DNA from: Apostichopus japonicus
Taxonomy: Eukaryota > Echinodermata > Holothuroidea > Aspidochirotida > Stichopodidae
Direction: 5' to 3'
Length of the DNA: 64,000 nucleotides
NCBI RefSeq assembly: GCF_037975245.1
Contig: NC_092577.1
Location: 31,624,398-31,688,397, forward strand
Shown here: in pieces, positions 35,663 through 45,149 of the stretch
How positions within the stretch are numbered: position 1 is the stretch's first letter
How the letters are laid out: each line of letters starts with the position of its first letter
Notes under the pieces: generated by a model
The model's database searches: none
What the model was told of the DNA's origin: nothing
What the model saw: only the letters and a program-made list of their open reading frames with translations
Translations under genes and position numbers: made by a program

Positions 35663-35674
<12 letters not shown>
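35011..35674. repeat. Perfect 664-bp palindrome, two 332-bp arms, no spacer
   Basis: The axis lies between 35342 and 35343 inside cagac|gtctg; paired positions sum to 35685. The arms appear identical base for base to 35011 and 35674, where the AT tracts take over. Each arm holds a SINE family B head and a ~180-bp non-tRNA block (gagatactttgaacag ... aacctctggacatacaatca). The open frames starting at 35268 (minus) and 35417 (plus) are mirror images and not genes. Confidence 0.92.
35526..35667 (+). mobile_element. tRNA-derived SINE family B, copy 3 (right arm of palindrome)
   Basis: Mirror copy of the left-arm SINE: cagcgtccatagcctagtgg, box B ggttcgaatcccggtgg, and a body ending in an AT run where the left copy has aatggaggtaaacg. 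Confidence 0.82.
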
Positions 35675-35696
<22 letters not shown>

Positions 35697-36971
35697 CATA
35701 TACACAGAGACGCATTCAACTATAACCATGCAGATAGGCAGTAACCGATGCGTTTGAAAATTGACGTCAACATTCATGTAATATCATGTTACTTTATAGC
35801 CACCATCTATCAAGTTTATGATTGGCTATTGTCCATTGATTTACCGATTCCGATTGGTCCGTGTATACGTGGGTGCTTATGGTAGCATACGCCCATTAAA
35901 AGCCCCATTGACTTACACACTAAATCACAAAAGTAAAGTGGTCTCTAAGTCTAGATAGAAGTTTCACTAGCTAAATGCTACCCATCACCGGATAGCTGAC
36001 AAGTTGGCCTTTTATGGCACCTTCAATTTTTTGTACCATGACCGCGCAGATTTTTTGCTATCCGAGCCGGAAGTTTTCGTCACTTGTAAACAAACCTCTT
36101 CACTCAGTAGTAAACAATTTTCCTACGCTACTCCTGGGAGGCCTAAAGGGGTCTAAAATTGCCTTAATTGACCCAATTTTCTCGCAACATGTACTTCCAT
36201 TCATGCTCTTCAACATGCAAGCCATAAACAAACTAGATCATGATTGATAACAGGTCAAAAAAGATGTTCTCCTGCTGCTTTTTGGCACTTTTCCTGAAAT
36301 GAGAACATCCGAGCTGATTGATATACACTCTAATATAGGAGGAGTATGCCACCTTATATGAATTTTGTACACGTTGAGTTTACTATATTTCGAAATAAAC
36401 AAGGTGTGGTTTAATCATAGAAATTGAAGTAGTTCAACTTCAATGGGTTCAATACATTTCTTGTTTTACCATCTCATTGTTTATGATTGTGTCAGCTTCA
36501 ATGTCAGATTTACTTTACAAAAAAAAAAAAAAAACCAGTGAATTTGAGAAGTGATTTGAAGACTTAACTTCTGCTTTACATTACTTATCGCTGATCGTAT
36601 ATACGAAAAGGGAATTCCCTCTTTCTTTAAAGAAAACGCATTAAATTGGATAGAGATATACTTATTGATAAAGAGATAGAGAGAAATAGAGATTGACAGT
36701 CTGTAAACTTGTTATTGTATTATTCCACCAAAATAACCCATGGCTGTCAAAGGCACGCTTTTGTATAGGGCCCGGAGAGATGTGTAAACGAACGCCTTCC
36801 CTCCAAGAGAAAAGAAAAATCCTTCCCTAGTAATTGTCATATATTAACTGTCAGTCTAATATATCTGGCCAGTACAACCTTTGCGTGGAAGAAATTAACA
36901 ACATGGACAGACAGAAAATAAAAACTGAGCTCATCTCAAAATATTGTCACCATGGTGAGAGACCGCCCACT

Positions 36972-37070
36972 CAGCCGTGCTATGGAAGAAATAAGGTTAC
37001 ACGACCGTTTGCGTCCAGTTGTCTGATGATCGCCGCACAGGCGTGAAACTCGAGTTACAACGTGCTGTAG
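36972..37070 (+). mobile_element. Short element carrying a hammerhead-like motif, copy 2
   Basis: Starts cagccgtgctatggaagaaa, as at 30427, and ends near gtgctgtag, after which the two copies diverge. It lies downstream of the minus-strand fibrinogen-domain gene. Confidence 0.7.
37018..37061 (+). ncRNA. Hammerhead-like ribozyme motif, variant, copy 2
   Basis: gttgt pairs with acaac (37057-37061) as a perfect 5-bp stem I; CTGATGA 37023-37029; stem II cgcc/ggcg; GAAA 37045-37048; palindromic CTCGAG 37049-37054; then TT as the possible cleavage dinucleotide. As in copy 1, the pair next to the core is T/T instead of G/C. Confidence 0.52.
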
Positions 37071-37119
37071 GTTACAATATAGGTTTATTATTATTGTTAT
37101 TATTATCATTATTAAACAT

Positions 37120-37127
<8 letters not shown>

Positions 37128-37166
<39 letters not shown>

Positions 37167-37173
37167 TATATAT

Positions 37174-37205
<32 letters not shown>

Positions 37206-37217
37206 TATATATATATA
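37128..37217. repeat. (AT)n microsatellite
   Basis: About 90 bp of ta/at repeats with few interruptions, downstream of the fibrinogen-domain gene. Confidence 0.9.
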
Positions 37218-37515
37218 ATGCAGTTATGCCAATAAACAGCTTATGTATGACCTCTTTGCCATTTGCCTCAACGCTAGATTACTAAGAAATCCATGTCATT
37301 ACCCAAATAGGCTATGCTGATAGGGCCCGCCCCACAGTCTGGGCCCCATAAGCTAACTCCAGTCCCGTAGCCCATCCCACATCAAGAAAAAAGAGTTTAA
37401 AGGAAATAGATTAATATAGCCAGCAGTATTGAGATGAGCTGCTGTGAACACGCCCCCTCCCCCTCCCCCCTCTAACCCTCCACCTGATGGTGTTATGGTA
37501 ATTCACAACTCTAGT

Positions 37516-40500
37516 CTATATTGGTCTCACTTTCATTTCGGTGAACTTTATGTTAGCATTGCCACCACGTAGATTTTTCCACGACATTTTTGTTATGTAG
37601 GGTCCGTTAAGGTTCGACGAAGCACACGCATCATACCACCAGCCACCTTTATTAGAATCACGGGCACAGTGTCCGGACGCTTTGTTATCATTGTCTCGGT
37701 CCAAAGTCGAAAAGCCTATACCCAAGTGTCTTCTCATTGCATAGCCGTTCTCAAAGGGATCATCTAAAAGTATAAAAGGTGAATGCATATAAACTAGCAA
37801 TATAGAACATGTAGCTCATTCATGGGCGTCAGTATATAGCTAAAGAAACCCACTGAGAGGATGGCAAGCAAACTCCAGTTTTCAATAACCGGTGAAATGT
37901 AAATAGAATTAACCGGTTTACTAAAGGAGAGTCTAAATTCATCCGAGCCCAAACAAAAATAATTTAAAAAAATCTACATTAAATGACCGATATGCACATC
38001 ATCACAACATGTAGTACAGGCTAACCTATTCACTGTAGTAGGTATAGTACACGCCGTATTTGTCCCGGGAAGCACGGAACGCTTGGTGTTAAACTTGGAT
38101 CGCCCAGATCCAATGATTCTTTGTCAGTATACTACTTAATCACATTGCAATGTTAAGTTGGTTAGTCAAGCTAATAACCTATTCTTCAAAGAATTAGGTA
38201 CGGTTAAATATCTGCATTGCCATAATTTAGCAACGTTGCCCCCCCCCCCCCCCCTCTATAAGTCAGTTTCTCCACTATGGACCTTGTTTGGAATAAATTG
38301 TTTGTAGCTCATTTTGTTCGAGTTCCAAACGCATTTCAGAAGGGGAGACCTGGGCCCCCGAACTACCCACCTGGTCCCGCCCATGGAGAGCCTTTCGTCA
38401 TGTGTTATATGTGCTTATTTGGACTTATAGGCAGGCAGGGCGGATCCAGTATTTCATAAAGGAGAGGTCTGGAAATGAAGCCCTTGAAATAGACTAGTCT
38501 TGTAAACGCAAGGTTGTGCAGATTACTACTTTTGAATCTTTGTGAGCGTAGGGTTGAAAAGGGAGGGTCTGCAACCCACCCCACCCCTCAGTCCGGATTC
38601 GTGCCTGTAATGTTGGGTAAACAATAAATTAATTTACTTTAATTTGACTTGTTATACATATATGTTTCCATAAATTCTCGAACCTGAATTTCCACTGTAA
38701 TCTCCGAGTATTTCCAAGCGAAATTGATCGTTTTCGTTGCTGGTTCGAAAGCTATCAAACTTTGCGAAGTATGGATCTCCAAGAGTGTTGACGAAATCGA
38801 TGCGAAGTTCACACAGCTCTTGATTGGTAAGGTAATAAAGTTTTTCATTACCGATCCAAAACTCCTGATCTGCCTGACCAAAGCCTTGTTTGTAATCAGC
38901 CCAGTTGCGGTAAAAATCGACCGAACCGTCAACACGACGCTGAAAGACCTATAAATAACAAGTACCAAATATAGGAACAAATAATATCTAAAATTGACGG
39001 ACGATAACAAGTTGGACCATTTGTAGTTTTCAAGTTATCATCACGTGACAAACAGGGATCGGGTCGAGGCGGAAACCGGAGGAGGGGAGTGGGGATGGAT
39101 GGGGGGGGGGGGGCTCTGTCATGTGCCCCTCCAGTTTGGTAAGAAAAAGCCAAAGTCGTTTTGTTAAGAAGTGATCATTTATATATAATTAGAAAGAGCT
39201 CTTTTGTTGTACAATGAAAACAAAGTTTTTTAAAAGTACCGGTGTCATGCAAAACATACACATAATGGAAATTGTGGTACAGCATGAGCAGACAGTTTTG
39301 AGGTTTGATTCTCACACAGCTTCCACTACTTCTATCGAAGTTTGTGCCACCTCCCCTCTTCATCTCCTCTGAGACTGAACCCCACTCCCACGACCAAGTC
39401 CAAACTTAATTTGTCACGTGTACCAGACATGAAGGCCATTAATCATTGTCATACATAGTGTTTGTACGTTTGGGATTTCTACGTGGATGATATTCCGGTC
39501 AAAATTTGCCTAGTATAGAACGACCTAATATTAACAATCTTATCATTGGTTTATATCTTCTGTTGATCAACTATATACAAGGGTATGGAGCTATCCTTAT
39601 AATCACCCATCATTTCAAGACTACTGATTCCTAAAATGTGTATGCATGAATACAGCTTCTGCAGTGGGATTCATGACATATTAGGTAAACTCACCGTCCA
39701 TCCTCCTCCGTCTGACATATTGCAATAGACTTCAAAGGATGACCCGGGCCAGTTGATTGGTTTGATCTCGTATAGGCCACTATCAGTACATCCGGCGTTG
39801 TAGACCTCCAAACAGTTACGTAACATTCTGCAGCTGACAGCGGATGTTGTGTCAGCTTCAACGACGACAGAAGCAGAGGAGACCATGTCCTCTTGTTTCA
39901 GTGTGGACATGTCATGTTGCAGTGTGGACGTGTCCACATGCATTGTGGACACGTCATATTGCAGAGTTGACGTATCATCGTGCAGTGTGGTCATGACATG
40001 TTGCAGTGTGGACCTGTCGTTCTGCAGCGTTGACGTGTCCTCATACAGTGTGGACACGTCATATTGCAGTGTGGACTTTTCTTGTGGCAGTGTGGACGTG
40101 TCTTTATGCAGTGTGGACATGTCATGTAGCAGCGTGGACGTGTCATGTGGCAGTGTGGACCTGTCGTTCTGTAGCGTTGACGTGTCCTCATGCAGTGTGG
40201 ACACGTCATATTGCAGTGTGGACTTTTCTTGTGGCAGTGTGGACGTGTCTTTATGCAGTGTGGACATGTAGTGTAGCAGCGTGGACGTGTCATGTGGCAG
40301 TGTGGACCTGTCGTTCTGCAGCGTTGACGTGTCCTCATGCAGTGTGGACGTGTCATATTGCAGTGTGGACTTTTCTTGTGGCAGTGTGGACGTTTCTTTA
40401 TGCAGCGTGGACATGTCATGTAGCAGCGTGGACGTGTCATGTGGCAGTGTGGACCTGTCGTTCTGCAGCGTTGACGTGTCCTCATGCAGTGTGGACGTGT

Positions 40501-41180
40501 CATATTGCAGTGTGGACTTTTCTTGTGGCAGTGTGGACGTTTCTTTATGCAGCGTGGACATGTCATGTAGCAGCGTGGACGTGTCATGTGGCAGTGTGGA
40601 CCTGTCGATCTGCAGCGTTGACGTGTCCTCATGCAGTGTGGACATGTCATATTGCAGTGTGGAGTTTTCTTGTGGCAGTGTGGACGTTTCTTTATGCAGT
40701 GTGGACTTTTTATGTAGCAGTGTGGACCTGTCGTTCTGCAGCGTCGACGTGTCCTCATGCAGTGTGGACATTTCATATTGCAGTGTGGACTTTTCTTGTG
40801 GCAGTGTGGACGTATTCTCATGCAATGTGGACATGTCATGTAGCAGTGTGGACGTGTCATGTGGCAGTGTGGACCTGTCGTTATGCAGCGTTGACGTGTC
40901 CTCATGCAGTGTAGACGTGTCATGTGGCATTGTGGAAGTGTCATCATACAGCGTGGACCTATCATACTGCAGTGTGGACGTGTCCTTTTCCAAGTTGGTC
41001 GTGTACTCCAATACTGTTGACTTTCCCTCTGTCGCAGATGCATCATTTGGCAGCGTAAACTGGTCTGTATAAAAGCAATAAACGGTCCCCTCATCATGCG
41101 CAGTGTAACATTCAGATTACATACATGGCAAAAATAAACACAGATCAACCAGTCAGGCTATCTATAAATATATATGTATA

Positions 41181-41242
<62 letters not shown>

Positions 41243-41299
41243 TATCTATATCTATATGTATATATATATATATATATAAAGATATATATATATATATAA

Positions 41300-41395
<96 letters not shown>

Positions 41396-41632
41396 GTGCT
41401 ATATAGCCTGACAGCCGGAGCATACAAAGATCACGTGATGGTATCAAACCTATACAGTAATTCTTAGTGACTAGTTACTTAGTTGATTCTTCCTGGTAGG
41501 CTTGTTACAGAAACAAACAAAATCAAACAAACACGAATGAAACAAAATATGGCCAGCATAACTCACTTTGGTAAAAGGCACGTTGTCTCTTATGTTCCTC
41601 TGGAAACATCTCAGCAAATTTGCAGGCCTTAC
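37516..41632 (-). CDS. Fibrinogen-related (FReD) protein with ~52 heptad repeats; 5' exon(s) not found
   Basis: Likely secreted or cell-surface recognition protein of the ficolin/FREP/fibrinogen-like type. Exons on the minus strand: 41632-41567 (66 nt, phase 1-1, reading [20 protein letters not shown]), 41064-39695, 38948-38684, 37763-37516 (stop TAG). The second exon encodes [14 protein letters not shown], about 52 heptads of the form [DE]xSTLxx, then the FReD start ([26 protein letters not shown]). The third continues [20 protein letters not shown]; the fourth has the calcium-site-like [11 protein letters not shown], the Cys pair GHC...DAC and SNLNGPY. Junction phases agree (W-T|V-F-Q and YSGNS-D|DPF). 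The signal peptide exon was not identified, so the N-terminus is unknown. The first small exon is less certain than the other three. Confidence 0.85.
39897..40992 (-). repeat. Coding 21-bp minisatellite with 147-bp higher-order unit
   Basis: Inside the large FReD exon. Each 21-bp unit (cagtgtggacgtgtcatgtgg-like on the plus strand) encodes one heptad. In the middle, seven different heptads recur as a 49-residue block: [49 protein letters not shown]. The unit length keeps the frame and the repeats are stop-free in several frames on both strands. Confidence 0.92.
41160..41391. repeat. Long (AT)n microsatellite in FReD intron
   Basis: About 230 bp of ta/at with occasional gta, cta and aaa interruptions, in the intron before the heptad exon. 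Open frames of Ile/Tyr repeats here are artefacts of the repeat. Confidence 0.95.
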
Positions 41633-43066
41633 CTTCGAGAATGAAAAGAAGACAGTTTTGAAATGATGATGCAGTCAGATCTTGCAACAAGTTAACAGGT
41701 TTGCCTAAGTAATTCACAACAACTTTTCGTTCGAGTATTACTGCCTCTATCACAAGACTATTTCTACTTTGTATTCGAAACTTATAAGGGAGCAAACAAA
41801 AAACAACTAATTGTCATGAACTCATAACTACCACATTCCTGGTGAAGCTATGCGAACAATGAAATCTAGCTAAATTATAATTTTTTTGCAATATTTACCG
41901 CAATTTTAAATTCCACAATTTTATTACGGGTTTTTTTCTTTCAAACAATCGAACTGCAACTGGAGCGCACAATTGCTACTGGCTTATCAGGACTGCACAC
42001 AATCTTCACAAACACGAGTAGCAGACGACACGATTCGTTGCTCTTGAGAAACACAAGTCTCCTTGCCGTTTTTGCGCGTAAAAAAACATGACAGGATGGG
42101 ATTAACAGCCGTACGCAATCTATAAGACTCTGGCAGTAGATGTTCGACTAGCAGCCAGGGTCCATGCAGATCAAACCTTTTATGAGACAGACAGTTAATA
42201 TAAACATCATTGTCATCCAATTCAAAGCAATAATTCTTAACTTTACACAACAGAAAACCAGAGCCGTATCCCTGGAAGATGGACTTGAGATAGTAACCGA
42301 AATATTAAGATGAACAAAACAATGAATTGAGAAAACGTCATGAGAAAGCAGATAAGCAAGAGCTTACTTAAAGATCTGCTTTATTGGCTCCAATTATAGC
42401 ACGCTATAGCTAGGAAAGTTTTGTGATTACGTATTCGACCTGCCACGGTCGTAAATCGACCTCTGGGCTCTACAATTAGCCTGCATAGCTTCTTAACACA
42501 ATTCGGCTCTTTGTGTAAACACTGTGTGGAAATATGTTCATGACTACAGTGTAGTTAATCATATGGCGTTCACACAAAGACCCTCATACAAGAAAAATAT
42601 GTGGCAGGCGTTGCAGACTAATTGGTAAGCAGAGGTCATTTTACAACCATGGCAGGCCGATTACATAATCTCAAGAAACTTTTTCCATAATAGCGTGCTA
42701 TAGTTGGGATCTATACAGCAGACCTTTAACTTAAATTGGACATTATAACATGACAACACAATTCCCCATAGTCATGAAGTACTCCCGTCAACATATACTG
42801 TTAGTAACAATTCATGATAATATGCTTGATGTATTCCTCTACGACAGCCTATTTGACGATGACTTTTTTGTTTGAATTAATATCTTGATATTGACAAAAG
42901 TTCAGGCAATTTATATGAGGAAACTTGAGACATTTAAATATACAAATCACTTTGATTTTGATTTTCAGCAGATCAATATAGTGATCCGGACAAAACTTTC
43001 TTCAAAAAAGTGTATTTAAATTGCAGATATATGTTACACAAATACGCTTTTCGACAGGGGGAAAAA
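41536..43066. repeat. Tandem segmental duplication, copy A
   Basis: Runs from aacaaaatatggccag to the cttcaaaaaagt...cagatatatg block. The same landmarks recur in order at 43410-45125: the 66-nt exon, the atgatgatgcagtcaga block, tacgggt-ttttctttnaaac, agcagacgacacg.ttcgttg, the tagcgt.ctatagttggg block, gatgacttttttn, and agtgatccggacaaaacttt. Copy A keeps a foldback (42361-42745) of which copy B has only one arm. The frame 42250-41987, with several Cys, is not recognisable and is mostly missing from copy B. Confidence 0.85.
42361..42745. repeat. Foldback element with ~110-bp diverged arms
   Basis: The left arm (about 42361-42475: cttaaagatctgctttattg ... tagcacgctatag ... gattacgtattcgacctgcc) is the inverted, mismatched match of the right arm (about 42628-42745: ggcaggccgattacataatc ... 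tagcgtgctatag ... cagcagacctttaac). Only the right arm is kept in duplication copy B (about 44630-44710). Confidence 0.7.
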
Positions 43067-43074
43067 ACAAAAAA

Positions 43075-43143
43075 ACATCATGAACAAATCAAACCCCGGA
43101 TCTTGTGTCACAAACCGAAGTCCGTACCACTCGACCACAGTGA
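43075..43143 (-). mobile_element. tRNA-like head beside the hammerhead motif
   Basis: The minus strand reads tgtggtcgagtggtacggac and later gatccggggtttgattt, resembling box A and a weak box B at tRNA spacing. It ends directly against the plus-strand hammerhead motif at 43144. Could be the antisense tRNA part of a SINE or of a Penelope-like terminal region. Confidence 0.45.
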
Positions 43144-43201
43144 TTCCTACCTTCGCCTGATGAGTCCCAAAAAAAGGACGAAACCGGTCGTTAAGTGGGA
43201 T
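43144..43201 (+). ncRNA. Hammerhead ribozyme motif, type I with minimal palindromic stem III
   Basis: All core parts are present in order: CTGATGA (43157-43163); stem II gtcc/ggac (43164-43167 with 43176-43179) with a c-A7 loop and the required G-C pair next to the core; GAAA (43180-43183); stem III as the palindrome CCGG (43184-43187); then TC with the expected cut after C43189. Stem I forms between tcctaccttcgc (43145-43156) and gttaagtggga (43190-43200) with one mismatch and one bulge. Very short stem III is typical of metazoan type I hammerheads (newt satellite, Penelope-like elements), which act best as dimers. Confidence 0.82.
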
Positions 43202-43437
43202 TTTTCTTGTGTGTTATTGTTTACTTATTTGCTATATATCTGTCATACCACTTGCTACACATTCATTTCGTATTTACGGCTTGGCTTGCCTATAAAAAGA
43301 GTGGTTATTCTGTGTAACATTGTCAGATTCAAAGCACCAGAGGTGCACTCTGTACACTCATAACACTTGGGTAATACGCCCTCAATGACAGTTATTCAAA
43401 GCCACCAGTGAAACAAAATATGGCCAGTATAACTCAC

Positions 43438-43503
43438 TTTGGCAAATGACACGATGTCTGTTATGTTCCTCTGGAAATGTCTCAGCGAATTTGCAGGCCT
43501 TAC
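43438..43503 (-). CDS. Duplicated 66-nt phase 1-1 exon of the FReD gene
   Basis: Same length, same acceptor context (cttcgaag with a pyrimidine tract) and same donor (aaagtgagt) as the exon at 41567-41632. It reads KACKFAETFPEEHNRHRVIC in an open frame. Being a symmetric phase 1-1 exon, it could be spliced in tandem with its copy, or alternatively, without a frameshift. Use in a transcript is unproven. Confidence 0.5.
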
Positions 43504-44062
43504 CTTCGAGAAAGAATAGAAGACAGTTTTGAAAATGATGATGCAGTCAGACCTTGCAACAAGTTAACAGGTATGCCTTAGTAATTTACAACAACTTTTC
43601 GTTCGAGTATTATCTGCCTCTATCACAAGACTATTTCTACTCTGTATTTGAAACTTATTAGGGAGCGATGTACGATGTACGGCGTATACGCAAATCTGGA
43701 CTGACTTTGTCAATGAGGAGACGCACATAAAAAAAAATTAAAAAAGGACATTACGTACAAACCATGGAAGGCCATGTGACTTGCTCCCTTTTGGCACTCA
43801 ACTCTTATACAGTACTCCGTACATGTGTATTCCAACAACAACAACAACAACAAAAAAAAACCCATGAACTCATAACTACCACATACCTGGTGAAGCTATG
43901 CGAACAATGTAATCTAGCTAAATGATCATTTTTTTCAATGTTTACCGCAATTTTAAATTCCACAATTTTATTACGGGGTATTTTCTTTTAAACAATCGAA
44001 CTGCAACTGGAGCGCACAATTGTTAGGCCTATTAGCTTATCAGGACTGAACACAATGTAAAC

Positions 44063-44525
44063 CAGGGTTTCCTTAACTTTATCCCCCCAAAAGCCCCCCG
44101 TGGATGTGAGAGTCCACGAACCCCCAACGTTTCGACACGATCTGAGTCATTATTATACTATCGAGTACGCATAACAGTGCTTCGTAAAAGATCAAGTTCG
44201 TAGTGTGATATTGTACTGTCATGCCTACACCAACTTCACCAGAGTCATGCAGCCTGTGTCTGTTTCATAATTCAGTTATTTATCACATGAACGGTACGGT
44301 AAGCGTTTTTTTTTTTTTTTTACGGTAATACTATGGCAACATATGCGTATGGAACGCGAAAAGAGTTTGTCGATAGGTACTTTTGTACATTACTAAATTA
44401 TATGATATCAGATTCTAGTTCAACAAAAAGTACTCTAGGTTTGACTTTTAGAACGTCTCACGCACCCCCTGGGATGGACTCACGCACCCCCTAGTGCTTC
44501 ATGCACCCCAGTTAGGGAACCCCTG
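44063..44525. mobile_element. hAT-like MITE, 463 bp, inserted in duplication copy B
   Basis: The ends cagggtttccttaac and gttagggaacccctg (reverse complement caggggttccctaac) are inverted repeats. Perfect 8-bp target duplication atgtaaac at 44055-44062 and 44526-44533. Copy A of the segmental duplication has no insertion at the matching place (about 41995-42005). Non-coding interior with sequence like cgcaccccctgggatggact near the right end. Confidence 0.93.
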
Positions 44526-44937
44526 ATGTAAACAAAACACGAACAGCAGACGACACGGATCGTTGCTCTTGAGAAACACAAGTCTCCTTTCCGTTTTTGC
44601 GCGTAAAAAGCGCGTTACATAATAGAATTTACCGCCGATTACGTAACCTCAAGAAACTTTTCCATGATAGCGTACTATAGTTGGGGTCTATACAGCAGAC
44701 CTTTAACTTAAATTGGACATTATAACAATACAACATAATTCCTAATAGTCATGAAGTACTCCCGTCGCCATATTAAACACAATTCCTAATAGTCATGAAG
44801 TACTCCCGTCGCCATATTATGTTAGTAACAATTCATTATAATATGCTAGATGAATTCCCCAACAACAGCCTATTTGACGATGACTTTTTTCCCCTCTTGA
44901 ATTAATATCTTGATATTGACAAAAGTTCAGGCAATTT

Positions 44938-44978
44938 ATATGAGCATGGAGGTAAAAACAGAACCTCCATGATATGAG
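44938..44978. mobile_element. 27-bp micro-hairpin insertion with 7-bp direct repeats
   Basis: atatgag (44938-44944) | catggaggt-aaaaacaga-acctccatg (44945-44971) | atatgag (44972-44978). The arms are 9 bp and perfect. The paralogous site in copy A (about 42908-42925) reads tttatatgaggaaacttgag with a single atatgag and no hairpin, so copy B gained the insert together with a target-site duplication. Confidence 0.85.
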
Positions 44979-45149
44979 GAAACTTGAGACATTTAAATAT
45001 ACAAATCACTATGCTATTGATTTTCAGCCGACCAATAAAGTGATCCGGACAAAACTTTCTTCAAAAAAGTTATTTTAAATTGCAGATATATGTATACTTA
45101 CACAAATACGCATTTGGACAGGGGGAAAACCCCCCAAAAACATCAGATA

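Larger units (their letters stand above)
34680..36770. repeat. Paralogous block P1 (partner 47125-47800), diverged
   Basis: Shared landmarks in the same order: gagtatttatagctttaaga-like, caatctg.attagccgcata, ggaataacaggttcctgaac, gtaaacatcatgtatgtg, cagagacgca, cagtaaccgat.cgtttgaaa, gagttta.tatattt, and a run of A followed by gaagtgatttgaaga-like sequence. P1 differs by the palindrome and AT tract at about 34941-35695 and by extra sequence at 35760-36370. No coding potential recognised. Confidence 0.65.
43410..45125. repeat. Tandem segmental duplication, copy B
   Basis: Partner of 41536-43066. Additions in copy B: a poly-A/CAA-rich stretch near 43670-43860, the hAT MITE at 44063-44525, a 49-bp tandem duplication (about 44745-44820, containing catgaagtactcccgtcgcc) and the micro-hairpin at 44945-44971. 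Confidence 0.85.

Noticed and set aside
34831-35725. Twin frames beginning MISRVRQNMSPK on both strands
   Set aside because: Mirror images in the palindrome that read through a SINE tRNA head; no protein family.
40006-41072. Long plus-strand frames rich in WTC or SVD repeats
   Set aside because: Antisense of the same coding minisatellite, with no start context, exons or domain.
39991-41148. Long Arg/Cys/His-rich frame on the minus strand overlapping the heptad array
   Set aside because: Alternative reading frame of the 21-bp coding repeat; the frame with FReD motifs downstream is the supported one.
41125-41447. Ile/Tyr repeat frames on both strands
   Set aside because: Translation of an (AT)n microsatellite.
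41987-42250. Cys-containing 87-codon minus-strand frame upstream of the FReD exons
   Set aside because: Considered as a FReD exon, but it ends in a stop, has no convincing donor, and is largely missing from duplication copy B.
42361-42745. Clustered short repeats considered as a CRISPR-like array, here and in the 20-21.8 kb arrays
   Set aside because: Repeats are contiguous or inverted without unique spacers, and the genome is eukaryotic.
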